A DNA stretch of 64,000 nt, taken from positions 620,001 to 684,000 of the forward strand of contig NZ_AP022614.1 in the NCBI RefSeq assembly GCF_010730575.1, in the 5' to 3' direction. A program made the position numbers and the translations under genes. Below the pieces are notes generated by a model. It made no database searches, had not been told where the DNA came from, and saw only the letters and a list, made by a program, of their open reading frames with translations. Shown here piece after piece: positions 39,196 through 50,679 of this stretch. Positions within the stretch are counted from its first letter, which is position 1, and every line of letters starts with the position of its first letter. This stretch comes from Mycobacterium parmense. Lineage in GTDB: Bacteria > Actinomycetota > Actinomycetes > Mycobacteriales > Mycobacteriaceae.

Positions 39196-41193
39196 TTAAA
39201 AGCGGCCCCCGCCGCCCATGAAGCCGTCGTCGAAGCCGCCGCCGTACGAGTCGTCGCCCGCCCCGGGGGAGCCCCCGAAGGAAGCCGGGCTCCAGCCGCC
39301 GAACCCGCCGCGCATGCCCCCGCCGAGCATGTCGCCGATGATGATGCCGCCCATCATGGCGCCGATGTCGCTGCCGCCCCGCCCCGTGTAGGTCTGCTGG
39401 GCAGCCTGCACGTCGGCGTTGGCCAGCGACTGTGCGTTGGCGGCCAGCGTGGCCGCCGCGTTGGCGTGGGCGATCGCCTCGTTGACGTCCACGGACCGCT
39501 TGTCGAGCGCCGCCTGGACGTGCCGGCCGGCTTCGGCCAGCCGGGTCCGGGCTTCCGGCCCGATGGTGCCGCGCCGCGCGTCGATGTAGTCCGAGACCGC
39601 ACGGACCCGCGACTGGGCCGTGAACAGCGCCTGGTCCAAGGATCGGCTGAGCCGCTCGGCGTCGGCCTGCTCTTCGGCGACGGTGGCCAGCGCCCGGTTC
39701 AGGGCCGCGTCGGCCTCGCTCAGCCGGCCGAACAAAGCCAGCGGGTCCGAGGCTGCCCGCTCGGAGCCCTCCGCCACGCTAGCCGCCGCATCGCGTGCCG
39801 CCGCCAGTTGGCCGGTGTGCGCGGCGCGGCCGGCGGTGCGCAGCAGCTCGTTGGCGTGCCCGACGCCCGACCGGATGTCGGCGAGCAGCGCGGGCAGCGA
39901 CTCGACCGCGTGCTTGATGTCACGGTCCGCGTTGTCCACCGCGTCGAGCAGGGCGCGCGCCTGCCCGAGCGCCGACTCCGCCCCGCGGACGGCGTCCACC
40001 AGGCCGCTCTGCTGCCCGCTGAGAGCCCGGGCGGCCAGATCCCGGGCGGAGCTGATGTTGCGGTCGGCGAACTGCAGGCGCTCCTCGGCCGCCCCGACGT
40101 TGCCGGACACCGAAGTCAGCGCGGCGTCGTCGAATTCCTTGTGCAACTCGGACAGCCGCTGCACGGCCGGGCCCAGCCGCGTGGTGAGCTCCACGTACTG
40201 CTGGGTCAGCCCGTCGAGCCGGGACGATGCGTTGAGCACCAGGTCGCGCAGCTTCTCGAAGGCCTCGGTCTGCGACTCGAGTTCCCGGTCGGCCCGCGCG
40301 GCCGACACGATGACCTGCGTGAGCAGCTGCCGCCGTTGCTCCGGTGTTTCAGGCGTGGCGTCGTCGAGCTGCTGGCGAACGGTAAAAGCTTGCGCCAGAG
40401 CGGCTTTGGCGTTGTTGACGGCATCGCTGAAAGGCCTGGTCCGCTCCTCGCCGAATTCTTCGACGGCCAGCTCGAGTTCGTTGGCGCTGGTGCGCACCGC
40501 GTTGTCGACGTCGACGACCATCGAGCGGGAGAGGTCGTCGAGGACGTCCAACGGCACGCCCGCCAGCGCGCTGGCGTCGGTCGGGTCCAGGCGCCGGGCC
40601 GCGGCGAGGCCGGCCGAGCGCCTGCGCCTGCGGCGCAGCCGCATCACGATCAGCAGGGCCGCCACGGCCAGCGCGATGACGAGAAGCGTGACCAACAGGA
40701 TCAGCCGGCCCGACGACCCCGGCTGCCTGTTCAACCCGTCGGCCGCCGCCACCGCGGCGCCGCTCCAGTCGCGGTTGTGCAACGCCGGCTCGATCTTGTT
40801 GCGCCGCAGGTCGTCGACCTGGCTCGCGGTCACGCTCTTGACCTCGGAGGGCACCAGGAACGCGTAGGCGTGCTCGGTGGTGGCGACCGCCAGCAGCGCG
40901 TCGTAGTCGCGCAGGTCGCTGGCGCGGCGGGTCTGCTGAGCCCAGCTCTCCGGGGTCAAACCGGAGAAGTTGTCGACGTAGACCACCCACAGCCGGATGT
41001 GGCGGTCGGCGTAGAGCTTGTCGACCGCCGACGTGACCGTGGCGCGGCCCGAGGCGGACAGGGCGCCGACGTCGTCGGTGACGTAGTCCGTCAGCTGCAG
41101 CGGTGGCTCTGCGCGGGCTGTCGGCGCCAGGAGCAGCCCGCCGCCCAGGCCGAGGGTGACGATCATGACCCCGAGCAGGCGAGCGGTGCGCAT
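39196..41193 (-). CDS. TPM-domain membrane protein, Rv2345 family
   Basis: A 665-residue protein. It has a signal peptide (MRTARLLGVMIVTLGLGG... ending near TARA), an extracytoplasmic TPM domain (residues 30-160, DYVTDDVGALS) and a transmembrane helix near 165-190 followed by an Arg-rich stop-transfer RLRRRRRR. A long coiled-coil-like cytoplasmic part of ~400 Ala/Glu/Leu-rich residues follows, then a Gly/Met-rich C-terminus (GAMMGGIIIGDMLGGGMRG). The function is unknown; TPM domains include phosphatase-like proteins and photosystem-repair factors. It is the only leftward gene between terminator and dgt. Confidence 0.88.
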   Translation of the reverse strand: MRTARLLGVMIVTLGLGGGLLLAPTARAEPPLQLTDYVTDDVGALSASGRATVTSAVDKLYADRHIRLWVVYVDNFSGLTPESWAQQTRRASDLRDYDALLAVATTEHAYAFLVPSEVKSVTASQVDDLRRNKIEPALHNRDWSGAAVAAADGLNRQPGSSGRLILLVTLLVIALAVAALLIVMRLRRRRRRSAGLAAARRLDPTDASALAGVPLDVLDDLSRSMVVDVDNAVRTSANELELAVEEFGEERTRPFSDAVNNAKAALAQAFTVRQQLDDATPETPEQRRQLLTQVIVSAARADRELESQTEAFEKLRDLVLNASSRLDGLTQQYVELTTRLGPAVQRLSELHKEFDDAALTSVSGNVGAAEERLQFADRNISSARDLAARALSGQQSGLVDAVRGAESALGQARALLDAVDNADRDIKHAVESLPALLADIRSGVGHANELLRTAGRAAHTGQLAAARDAAASVAEGSERAASDPLALFGRLSEADAALNRALATVAEEQADAERLSRSLDQALFTAQSRVRAVSDYIDARRGTIGPEARTRLAEAGRHVQAALDKRSVDVNEAIAHANAAATLAANAQSLANADVQAAQQTYTGRGGSDIGAMMGGIIIGDMLGGGMRGGFGGWSPASFGGSPGAGDDSYGGGFDDGFMGGGGRF

Positions 41194-41281
41194 GACGTCA
41201 ATCTAGCCCCGCGGCGACGCGCGCGGCAGACGCGTCGGCAGGGGGGACCCGGCCCGGCGTTGCCTGGCAGACTGTGCCTCG

Positions 41282-42553
41282 GTGAGCACTGATCAGCAGG
41301 ACCCCTACGACGACTTCGACCGTCAGCGGCGGGTATTCGAAGCGCCGAAGACCGCGGGCCTGCCCGGCACGGAAACTCAGCAACGAAGCGACTTCGCCCG
41401 GGACCGGGCCCGGGTGCTGCACAGCGCCGCGCTGCGCAGGCTGGCCGACAAGACGCAGGTCGTCGGCCCCCGCGAAGGCGACACCCCGCGAACCCGGTTG
41501 ACCCACTCGTTGGAGGTCGCCCAGATCGGGCGGGGAATGGCGGTGGGGTTGGGCTGCGACCTCGACCTCGTCGAGCTGGCCGGTCTGGCCCACGACATCG
41601 GTCACCCGCCCTACGGGCACAACGGCGAGCGTGCGCTCGACGAGGTCGCCGCCGCGCACGGTGGTTTCGAGGGCAACGCCCAGAACTTTCGCATCCTGAC
41701 CAGCCTCGAACCCAAAGTCATTGACGCGCAGGGAAACAGCGTGGGCCTGAACCTGACGCGGGCGTCGCTGGACGCGGTGACGAAATATCCGTGGACACGG
41801 GGCCACGTACCCGGGAACAGCCGGCGCAAGTTCGGCTTCTACGACGAGGACGCCGAGCCCGCGCAGTGGGTCCGCGCGGGAGCCCCAGCGGAGCGCACCT
41901 GCCTGGAAGCGCAGGTGATGGACTGGGCCGACGACGTCGCGTATTCGGTGCACGACGTCGAGGACGGCGTCGTCTCGCAGCGCATCGACCTGCGCGTGCT
42001 CGCCGACGACGACGCCGCCGCGGCGCTGGCCAAGCTGGGCGAGAGCGAGTTCTCCCGGGTGAGCGCCGACGACTTCATGGCGGCCGCGCGCCGGCTCTCG
42101 GCGCTGCCGGTGGTCGCCGACGTCGGGAAGTACGACGCCACGCTGGCGGCGTCGGTCGCGCTCAAGCGGCTGACCAGCGAATTGGTGGGCCGGTTCGCCT
42201 CGGCGGCCATCGCGACCACGCGTGCGGCGGCGGGCCCCGGGCCGTTGGTGCGCTACCGGGCCGACCTCGAAGTGCCGGACCTGGTGCGCGCCGAGGTCGC
42301 GCTGCTGAAGATCCTGGCGCTGCAGTTCATCATGTCCGACCCGCGCCATCAGGAGACCCAGGCCCGGCAGCGTGAACGCGTCCACCGGGTGGCGCGGTGG
42401 CTGTACGCGGGGGCGCCCGGAACTCTCGATCCGATCTTCGCGGCGACGTTCGACGCCGCGGCCGACGACCGTGCCCGGTTGCGGGTCGTCGTCGACCAGA
42501 TCGCCTCTTACACCGAGGGCCGGCTCGAGCGCGTCGACGCCCGCGATCTTTAG
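41282..42553 (+). CDS. dgt: Deoxyguanosinetriphosphate triphosphohydrolase-like protein
   Basis: A 423-residue HD-domain phosphohydrolase that splits dNTPs to deoxynucleosides and triphosphate. The metal-binding set is visible in [13 protein letters not shown] (His) and [15 protein letters not shown] (HD), with a further Asp in [12 protein letters not shown]. The length is typical of the type-2 dgt family. It starts with GTG 41282. It sits upstream of dnaG as in M. tuberculosis, here with a sodC-like gene inserted between. Confidence 0.94.
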   Translation: MSTDQQDPYDDFDRQRRVFEAPKTAGLPGTETQQRSDFARDRARVLHSAALRRLADKTQVVGPREGDTPRTRLTHSLEVAQIGRGMAVGLGCDLDLVELAGLAHDIGHPPYGHNGERALDEVAAAHGGFEGNAQNFRILTSLEPKVIDAQGNSVGLNLTRASLDAVTKYPWTRGHVPGNSRRKFGFYDEDAEPAQWVRAGAPAERTCLEAQVMDWADDVAYSVHDVEDGVVSQRIDLRVLADDDAAAALAKLGESEFSRVSADDFMAAARRLSALPVVADVGKYDATLAASVALKRLTSELVGRFASAAIATTRAAAGPGPLVRYRADLEVPDLVRAEVALLKILALQFIMSDPRHQETQARQRERVHRVARWLYAGAPGTLDPIFAATFDAAADDRARLRVVVDQIASYTEGRLERVDARDL

Positions 42554-42608
42554 CGGGCGGCCCACCATCGGGGGAACCGCGTCGGCGCCGGGGGATAGGC
42601 TGCCCGAC

Positions 42609-43229
42609 ATGACGAAATTCAGCGGTTTGGGATCGATGGCCACCCTTTCGCTCGGGCTTCCCGTCGTGCTCGTGACTGCCTGCAGTTCACCCCAGCACGC
42701 GAGCACCCAGCCCGGAACCACCCCCGCGGTGAAAAGCGCCCCGCCGGCGTCGTCCTCGGCGACCACCACCAGCGCGGCGCCGGCCGGTGAGTCGCTCACC
42801 GCGCACCTCAAGGCGCCCGACGGCCGGGCCGTGGCGACGGCGACGTTCGACTTCACCGGCGGGTACGTGACCGTCACCGTGAAGACGGACACCGCCGGCA
42901 TCCTGGCGCCCGGCTTCCACGGCATGCACGTCCACGAGATCGGCAAGTGCGAGCCCAACTCGGTCGCGCCCAACGGCGGTCCCCCCGGCAACTTCATGTC
43001 CGCGGGCGGCCACTACCAGGCGCCCGGACACACCGGCAAGCCCGAGAGCGGCGACCTGACGAACCTCGAGGTGCGCAAGGACGGCTCGGCGTACCTGGTG
43101 ACCACCACCGACGCCTTCACCCGCGACGACCTGCTGGCGGGCAACAAGACGGCGTTGATGATCCACGGCGCGGAGTACAGCGACAACGCGATGGAGCGCA
43201 TGGCGTGCGGCGTCATCGGCACGGGCTAG
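42609..43229 (+). CDS. Cu/Zn superoxide dismutase-like lipoprotein (compact SodC)
   Basis: A 206-residue lipoprotein. The signal peptide ends in lipobox VTAC ([11 protein letters not shown]). It shares long stretches with M. tuberculosis SodC ([18 protein letters not shown]). Candidate copper ligands are in [15 protein letters not shown] and LMIHG; the disulfide cysteines are in GKCEPN and MACGVIG, and the catalytic Arg is probably the R of AMERMACG. Compared with the ~240-residue enzyme it lacks about 30 residues in the loop before ACGVIG, part of the electrostatic channel. It is absent from this place in M. tuberculosis, so it may be a second sodC. Periplasmic superoxide removal is inferred. 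Confidence 0.85.
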   Translation: MTKFSGLGSMATLSLGLPVVLVTACSSPQHASTQPGTTPAVKSAPPASSSATTTSAAPAGESLTAHLKAPDGRAVATATFDFTGGYVTVTVKTDTAGILAPGFHGMHVHEIGKCEPNSVAPNGGPPGNFMSAGGHYQAPGHTGKPESGDLTNLEVRKDGSAYLVTTTDAFTRDDLLAGNKTALMIHGAEYSDNAMERMACGVIGTG

Positions 43230-43258
43230 CCGCGCCGCTCGGCGCTTAGACTGTGCCG

Positions 43259-45175
43259 ATGGCCGGGCGGATCTCCGATCGCGATATCGCCGCCATCCGC
43301 GAACGGGTGCGCATCGAGGACGTCGTCGGCGACTACGTCCAGCTGCGTCGCGCGGGCGCGGATTCGCTGAAGGGCCTGTGCCCGTTTCACGACGAGAAGT
43401 CCCCGTCGTTTCATGTCCGCCCCAATCACGGCCACTTCCACTGCTTCGGCTGCGGCGAAGGCGGCGACGTGTATGCGTTCGTTCAGAAGATCGAGCACGT
43501 CAGCTTCGTCGAGGCCGTGGAGGTGCTGGCCGACCGGATCGGGCACACCATCACCTACAGCGGCCCGGCGACCAGCGTGCAGCGCGACCGCGGCAGCCGC
43601 AGCAGGCTCATCGCGGCCAACGCCGCCGCCGCCGAGTTCTACGCCGCGGCACTGGAATCCGAGGAGGCGGCGCCGGCCCGCCAGTACCTCAAGGAGCGCA
43701 ACTTCGACGCCCAGGCGGCGCGGCACTTCGGCTGCGGATTCGCGCCGTCGGGCTGGGATTCGCTGACAAAGCACTTGCAGCGCAAGGGTTTCGAGTTCAA
43801 GGAGCTGGAAGCCGCCGGGCTGTCGCGGCAGGGCCGGCGCGGCCCGATGGATCGCTTCCACCGGCGGCTGCTGTGGCCCATCCGCTCCTCGGCGGGCGAG
43901 GTCATCGGCTTCGGCGCCCGCCGGTTGTTCGACGACGACCCGATGGAAGCCAAGTACATCAACACCCCAGAGACGCTGCTGTACAAGAAGTCCAACGTGA
44001 TGTTCGGCATCGACCTGGCCAAGCGCGACATCGCCAAGGGGCATCAGGCCGTCGTCGTCGAGGGTTACACCGATGTGATGGCTATGCACCTGGCCGGGGT
44101 CACCACCGCCGTCGCGTCGTGCGGCACCGCGTTCGGCGACGAGCACCTGGCCATGCTGCGCCGGCTGATGATGGACGACAGCTTCTTCCGTGGCGAGCTC
44201 ATCTACGTCTTCGACGGCGACGCGGCCGGTCGCGCCGCCGCGCTGAAGGCCTTCGACGGCGAGCAGAACCTGGCCGGGCAGTCGTTCGTCGCCGTGGCCC
44301 CCGACGGCATGGATCCCTGCGACCTGAGGCTCAAGTCGGGTGACGGCGCGCTGCGCGACCTGGTCGCGCGGCGAACGCCGTTGTTCGAGTTCGCGATTCG
44401 CACCGCCCTGGCCGAGATCGACCTCGACAGCGCCGAGGGCCGGGTCACCGCGCTGCGCCGCTGCGTGCCGATGGTGAGCCAGATCAAAGACCCCACCCTG
44501 CGCGACGAGTACGCCCGCCAGCTCGCCGGCTGGGTCGGCTGGGACGACGTGGCGCAGGTGATCGACCGGGTGCGCAGCCAGTCCAAACAGCCCAAAGCCC
44601 CCGGCCGGCGCGCCGCCGCCGACCTCCGTGGGGCCGGGCGATTATCTGCTACCTCCGCCCCGGCCCAGCCCGCCGCCGCCCGGCCCGATCCGCGTGACCC
44701 CACGCTGTGGCCGCAGCGGGAGGCGCTCAAGTCCGCGCTGCAGTACCCGGCGCTGGCCGGCCCGGTGTTCGACACGCTGACCGTCGAGAGCTTCACCCAC
44801 CCCGGCTACGCGGCCGTGCGGGCGGCCATCGAGGCCGCCGGTGGAACGTCGACGGGTGTCACCGGGGCGCAGTGGATCGACGCGGTGCGCAGGCAGGCCG
44901 CCTCGGCCCTGACGGCGACGCTGATCAGCGAGCTCGGTGTGGAGGCCATTCAGGTCGACGACGAGAAGCTGCCGCGCTACATCGCCGGTGTGCTGGCGCG
45001 GCTGCAGGAGGTGTGGATGGGCCGCCAGATCGCCGAGGTGAAGTCAAAGCTGCAGCGCATGTCGCCGATCGAGCAGGGCGACGAATACCACGCGCTGTTC
45101 GGTGACCTGGTCGCGATGGAGGCCTACCGCCGCAGCCTGCTGGAACAGGCTAGCGGCGACGATTTGACGGTGTGA
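43259..45175 (+). CDS. dnaG: DNA primase
   Basis: A 638-residue primase making RNA primers at the replication fork. The N-terminal zinc ribbon is C-x2-H...C-x2-C (LCPFHDEK, HCFGCGEGG). The TOPRIM core has VVVEGYTDVMAMH and VFDGDAAGR, and a C-terminal helicase-binding domain follows. The linker near 450-475 is Ala/Arg/Pro-rich. The ATG at 43259 (MAGRISDRDI) is preferred over a GTG two codons earlier, to match homologues. Its last 26 bp overlap the convergent Rv2342-like gene. Confidence 0.95.
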   Translation: MAGRISDRDIAAIRERVRIEDVVGDYVQLRRAGADSLKGLCPFHDEKSPSFHVRPNHGHFHCFGCGEGGDVYAFVQKIEHVSFVEAVEVLADRIGHTITYSGPATSVQRDRGSRSRLIAANAAAAEFYAAALESEEAAPARQYLKERNFDAQAARHFGCGFAPSGWDSLTKHLQRKGFEFKELEAAGLSRQGRRGPMDRFHRRLLWPIRSSAGEVIGFGARRLFDDDPMEAKYINTPETLLYKKSNVMFGIDLAKRDIAKGHQAVVVEGYTDVMAMHLAGVTTAVASCGTAFGDEHLAMLRRLMMDDSFFRGELIYVFDGDAAGRAAALKAFDGEQNLAGQSFVAVAPDGMDPCDLRLKSGDGALRDLVARRTPLFEFAIRTALAEIDLDSAEGRVTALRRCVPMVSQIKDPTLRDEYARQLAGWVGWDDVAQVIDRVRSQSKQPKAPGRRAAADLRGAGRLSATSAPAQPAAARPDPRDPTLWPQREALKSALQYPALAGPVFDTLTVESFTHPGYAAVRAAIEAAGGTSTGVTGAQWIDAVRRQAASALTATLISELGVEAIQVDDEKLPRYIAGVLARLQEVWMGRQIAEVKSKLQRMSPIEQGDEYHALFGDLVAMEAYRRSLLEQASGDDLTV

Positions 45176-45473
45176 GCGCCCCGTCGGCCGGGTGCACAAC
45201 CGGCCGTTCCGCCGGCCTGTCCGGCTTTTCTGAGGGCCTTTCTGAGGGCCTTTCGAAGACGGCCGTCTGCTCGTCGATCTCGGCCAGGGTCACGAACCCG
45301 GCGTCGGGCGAGATCCGGTTCGCGATCTTGCGGCGGCCCCCCTCGATCACCGATTTGGCGACGGGGCTGCTGGTCAGCGCGCGATAGGTGCCGGCGATCT
45401 GCTCGTACCGGCGCCGCCCGGCCTTCGAGCCCAGGACGTACCCCAGTCCAAGCACCGCGACATACCCGATCAC
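45150..45473 (-). CDS. Conserved hypothetical membrane-anchored protein, Rv2342 family
   Basis: A 107-residue protein. A glycine-rich hydrophobic N-terminus (MIGYVAVLGLGYVLGSKAG) may be a membrane anchor. A basic segment (GRRRYEQIAGTYRALTSSP) and a Pro/Arg/Glu-rich tail follow. M. tuberculosis Rv2342 is shorter (~85 residues); the extra length comes from a tail containing repeated RPSE units. It overlaps the 3' end of dnaG by 26 bp. Function unknown. Confidence 0.82.
   Translation of the reverse strand: MIGYVAVLGLGYVLGSKAGRRRYEQIAGTYRALTSSPVAKSVIEGGRRKIANRISPDAGFVTLAEIDEQTAVFERPSERPSEKPDRPAERPVVHPADGALTPSNRRR
45227..45250. repeat. 12-bp tandem duplication in the Rv2342-like gene
   Basis: TTTCTGAGGGCC occurs twice head to tail, followed by a partial third TTTC. 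It encodes the repeated RPSE units of the protein tail and keeps the reading frame. Confidence 0.8.
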
Positions 45474-45621
45474 AAGCTTTCCTCCCGACTGTCGATGGTT
45501 CCATCCTGCCTCACCGGGCGGGGTGCGCGCGCGCCCGGCGCCCCCGGAGGCACACGCCCCGGTCCCGCGAAGTTGGGCGCTGTTGTGCCAGTACGCTAGA
45601 GTCGTCCCGCGATCGGGTTAG

Positions 45622-47073
<1,452 letters not shown>

Positions 47074-47077
<4 letters not shown>

Positions 47078-48195
47078 CCGGTCAACCCCCATCGCTTGGC
47101 GATCAGCTCATGCGAGCGCAGCCGATCGGCATGGCGATGCGTCACGGAGGTGATCACCAGTTCGTCGGCATGGGTGACCCGGCGGAGCAACTCCAGCCGA
47201 TCGGCGACCTCGTCCGGATTGCCGACGAATTGCGTTGCGGTGCGGTCGGCGACCAGCGCCCGTTGGTCCTCGGTCAGAGCCTCGCATGTGTCAGGATCCG
47301 GGTAGGGGATCGCGCCCCGGCCGCTACGGATGGAGTACACCCACCTGCCGTAACTCGACGCCAGATGCCGCGCGGTTTCCTTGTCATCCGCGACCACGAC
47401 ATCGGCCGAGACCACCACGTAGGGCCGGGTCAGCCTGGTGGAGGGCCGAAAGGCCTCACGATAAGCGGCGATCGCATCGAGTGCGGTGCCGGGGGTGATG
47501 TGATAGCTCGCGACGAACGGTAACCCCCTGGCGCCCGCCACCTGCGCGCTCTGGCCTCTGGTACTGCCGAAGATCCATGGCGTCAGTTGGCCGTGTTCGC
47601 CTGGAACCGCGTGCAGTTGGTGGCCATCGACCGTGTACGTCCCGTCGAGCATCGCTTCGATATCGGCGATCTGGTCGGCGAAGTCGGCCGGTTTCGCGCA
47701 CGGCTGGGTGAGCACGGAACTCTGTGCCCGGGCCCATTCGCTTCTCATCAGCATCGTCGGGTCGAACGGAGCCGGGATGACGAGGCCGTCCACCTCATGG
47801 CACGGCGTTGGCGGGCTGGGAGGTATCGGCACCGGCGGCGCGGCGGCCTCTGTGCGCCGCTGCCCGGATCGGCCCAAGCCCATGTCGATACGACCGGGAT
47901 AAAGCGCGTCGAGTATGCCGAAGCTCTCCACCACCGCGATCGCCGTGGTATGGCCGATCTGCACCGCAGCGGATCCGACGTGGATACGGTCGGTGGCCGC
48001 GGCGATTTGGCCGATCAATGTCACCGGCGACGAGCTGGCTACCGCGACGAAGTGGTGCTCGGCAAGCCAGTAGCGCTTGTAGCCCCATCGCTCGGCGTGC
48101 CGGGCGAGATCAATGCTGTTGCGCAATGCCGCGGCGGCGTCGCTACCCGAGCTGATGGGGGCGAGGTCGAGGATTGACAGCGGGGTGACGGTCAC
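47074..48195 (-). CDS. LLM-class flavin-dependent oxidoreductase, MsnO8 type
   Basis: A 373-residue luciferase-like oxidoreductase with the N-terminal hallmark LSILDLAPISSGSDAAAALR and RYWLAEHHF. The mid-part has FGILDALYPGRIDMGLGRS and WIFGSTRGQSAQVA. This is the MsnO8 branch, whose substrates are poorly known. It starts with GTG 48195, overlapping the preceding gene as GTGA, and ends overlapping the next as ATGA. The three monooxygenases are therefore strictly coupled. Context points to sulfur scavenging. Confidence 0.88.
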
Positions 48196-49310
48196 GTCGG
48201 CACCGCATAACGATTGGGTGCGGAAGCCAATCCGAGACGTTCACGAAGCGTCTCGCCCACGCTGTAGCCGGTGCGGAACCTGCCGGCCCGCTGCAGCAAC
48301 GGCACCAGCTCGTCGACGATCAAAGGAAGGTCGATCGCGTTGACCGCCGGCCGCAGTCGCACCCCGTCGACTCCCGCGTCGTTCCAGGCAAGCAGAAGCT
48401 GAGCCAAATCGCTTAAGCAGCCGACGAACACGTGCGCATCCGACGAGATGGCCGCTGCCGGTGTCAGTGGATCGTCCGCCAAGGCGACCACCAGATCGGC
48501 GTAGGCCTTCAGCGGACGACCCGCGGTGCGCCGGGCGTTGGCAATGTCGGCCAGAATCGACCGCAGCGAGTCGTCGTTACGCGGGGTGATGAAGACGATA
48601 TCGGCGCCGGCGGAAGCGAACTCGTAGCTGCGTGAGGCGTGAGCCAATGCCGTGATCACCGGCTGGCCTTGTGGCGGCCGCGGGGTGATCGACGGACCCT
48701 TGACGGAGAAGTACCTGCCGGCGAAGTCGATGTAGTGCAACTTTTCCCGATCGATGTAGCGCCCGGTGGCGACGTCGCGGATGACCGCGTCGTCCTCCCA
48801 GCTGTCCCAGAGCCGCCGGACCACCTCCACCGCGTCGGCGGCCTCGTCGAACAAGTCCCGGTCAGCGGCCGGGCCTCTGCGTCCGAACAGCGCCGCCTCG
48901 TGGGCCGTACCGCTCACCCGCACCTGCCAGCCGGCCCGTCCGTGTGAGACATAGTCGAGTGTTGCAATCGATTTCGAGACGTGGAACGGCTCGGTGTGGG
49001 TGATCGTCGCAACCGGCACCAGACCGATGTGTTCGGTCAGAGGCGCGATACGCGCCGCGACCAAGACGGCGTCGGCGCGGCCGGCAAGCCGCCGCGGCGA
49101 GATTTCCGGCTGCCGGCCCGGCTGAACGTCCAGCGTGTCGTCGATCGTGAGGAAATCGAGCAGTCCACGCTCGGCTGTGCGCGCCAGGTCCGCCCAGTAT
49201 TGACCGCTCAGTTGTCCCCCGCCGGTCGCGTTGTGCGCGAAGGCATACCGCCAGGAATGCGGATGCCAACCGTAGCCGTCCAGACCCACCGCCAGGTGCA
49301 ACTCGGTCAT
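48192..49310 (-). CDS. Flavin-dependent monooxygenase (bacterial luciferase family)
   Basis: A third luciferase-like monooxygenase, about 372 residues from ATG 49310 (MTELHLAVGLDGYGWHPHSW). The frame is open to a GTG at 49370, and neither start has a clear ribosome site. Recognisable parts are FLTIDDTLDVQPG, TATLDYVSHGRAGWQ-like strands and the C-terminal LRERLGL typical of the NtaA group. It is first in the three-gene leftward operon, downstream of a striking dyad at 49374-49440. The substrate is unknown; an organosulfur compound is inferred from the neighbouring cysteine genes. Confidence 0.85.
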   Translation of the reverse strand: MTELHLAVGLDGYGWHPHSWRYAFAHNATGGGQLSGQYWADLARTAERGLLDFLTIDDTLDVQPGRQPEISPRRLAGRADAVLVAARIAPLTEHIGLVPVATITHTEPFHVSKSIATLDYVSHGRAGWQVRVSGTAHEAALFGRRGPAADRDLFDEAADAVEVVRRLWDSWEDDAVIRDVATGRYIDREKLHYIDFAGRYFSVKGPSITPRPPQGQPVITALAHASRSYEFASAGADIVFITPRNDDSLRSILADIANARRTAGRPLKAYADLVVALADDPLTPAAAISSDAHVFVGCLSDLAQLLLAWNDAGVDGVRLRPAVNAIDLPLIVDELVPLLQRAGRFRTGYSVGETLRERLGLASAPNRYAVPT

Positions 49311-49373
49311 GAGGGGCAACTGTCGAACGTGGGATGGTCGAGCGCCGGCGAGACGCGTTGCGGCTGACACCGT

Positions 49374-49440
49374 GTTGTCGCAGACATCGCCTCGCCTTCA
49401 TCTAGGTCTCTACCTAGCGTGCAACGCTCATTGCGACAAC
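49374..49440. promoter_or_regulatory. Concentric inverted repeats upstream of the monooxygenase operon
   Basis: The outer arms GTTGTCGCA (49374-49382) and TGCGACAAC (49432-49440) are perfect 9-bp inverted copies. An inner perfect palindrome CTAGGT-CTCT-ACCTAG (49402-49417) sits almost at their centre. The block covers the region just upstream of the first monooxygenase and suggests an operator or paired operator sites. Confidence 0.55.
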
Positions 49441-49555
49441 GCATTCCGGAGCCGGTTATGTTCACGGTGAGTATTACTTCGTCAAGTGCGCCTTACCACA
49501 CGCGAGGGCTGGCACCGCGCAACATCACAGAGTCCCGCGCTCGCTTGATGATCGC

Positions 49556-49984
49556 TCAGGGCCGAATCGTGCCCAATGACTGCAACGCCTTCCGCAGTTC
49601 AGCTACGGTCGGCACCCCGACGCTTCTGTATCTTCGCTTACCCTCGGCGTCGAAAACGAAGGTGGTTGGCAAGGACAGCACCGAGAGATGCTTCGCGGCC
49701 GCCGGGTTGGCGTCGATGTCGATCTCGACGTGTGAAACATCCGGGAGTTCGGCGCACACCTGATCGACGACGCGACGTACCGAGGCGCACGGACCGCACC
49801 AAACAGCGCTGAAGTGCACCACTGTCGGCCCGATCTGTGACAAGCCGAGGTACGGGGTGTCCTGGTCGGACACGGGCTCTGTTGCCCGCAGCGCACCGGA
49901 TCGCCGATTGATCGTTACCCCGAGCACCGAGGCGACGGCCAACGCCGCGACAATCGCCGTCACGACGATCCCCAGCGTGCTCAC
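49556..49984 (-). CDS. Membrane-tethered thioredoxin-like protein
   Basis: A 142-residue protein. An N-terminal hydrophobic helix (LGIVVTAIVAALAVASVLGV) anchors it, and a thioredoxin domain faces outward, with active site WCGPC and cis-Pro LPTTFVF. It starts with GTG 49984, 6 bp after cysE, and is last in the TQXA-cysK-cysE-trx operon. A role in reducing disulfides or recycling thiols for cysteine metabolism is inferred. Confidence 0.88.
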   Translation of the reverse strand: MSTLGIVVTAIVAALAVASVLGVTINRRSGALRATEPVSDQDTPYLGLSQIGPTVVHFSAVWCGPCASVRRVVDQVCAELPDVSHVEIDIDANPAAAKHLSVLSLPTTFVFDAEGKRRYRSVGVPTVAELRKALQSLGTIRP

Positions 49985-49990
49985 CCGGGC

Positions 49991-50677
49991 TCAGATGGAG
50001 AAGTCTTCGCCGTGCCAAACGCCGGCTTCCGGGGGTCGGATAACACGACCGGTCTCTTGCTGTCCATCGTTCAACGCCTCCAGTCTCGCGACCCGGGTGA
50101 GCAGGGACTGCAGGCTGACACCCACGAGGTCGGGCATCCTCGAGTCGTCAGGGCTACCCCGCCCTTGACGGCTGATGACCTGGCCCGGAACCCCGACCAC
50201 CACAGCGCTCGATGGCACTTCCTTCACGACGACGGCGTTGGCGCCGATCCGGCTGTCGTCCCCGATCTTGATGGCGCCCAGCACTTTCGCTCCGGCGCCG
50301 ATGACGACGCGATGACCGATCGTGGGGTGGCGCTTCCCCGTATCCCTACCGCTCCCGCCGAGGGTCACGCCGTGATAGATCGTCACGTCCTCGCCGATCT
50401 CGGCAGTTTCCCCGATCACAACGCCCGTCGCGTGATCGATGAACAGGCCCGGACCGAGGACGGCACCCGGATGGATGTCGACTCCCGTCAGGATCCGGGT
50501 GACCTCGTTGAGTGTTCGCGCGGCCAGTCGTGCGCCGCGATTCCAGAGCCAGTGGCTGACCCGGTGGCCCCAGATCGCGTGCACGCCCGGATAGGCAAGA
50601 ACCACCTGCAGCGTGCTGGGCCGGGCAGGGTCCCGCTGCTTCGCCACGCGGACGTCGTTACGCATGTCTGCGAGCAT
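49991..50677 (-). CDS. cysE: Serine O-acetyltransferase
   Basis: A 228-residue enzyme making O-acetylserine from serine and acetyl-CoA, the first step of cysteine synthesis. The left-handed beta-helix of hexapeptide repeats is clear (IDIHPGA-like [50 protein letters not shown]). The C-terminal tail is longer than in minimal CysE and ends in FSI. Many CysE proteins end in Ile, which docks into the CysK active site to form cysteine synthase complex. It lies 2 bp after cysK. Confidence 0.95.
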   Translation of the reverse strand: MLADMRNDVRVAKQRDPARPSTLQVVLAYPGVHAIWGHRVSHWLWNRGARLAARTLNEVTRILTGVDIHPGAVLGPGLFIDHATGVVIGETAEIGEDVTIYHGVTLGGSGRDTGKRHPTIGHRVVIGAGAKVLGAIKIGDDSRIGANAVVVKEVPSSAVVVGVPGQVISRQGRGSPDDSRMPDLVGVSLQSLLTRVARLEALNDGQQETGRVIRPPEAGVWHGEDFSI

Positions 50678-50679
50678 GG

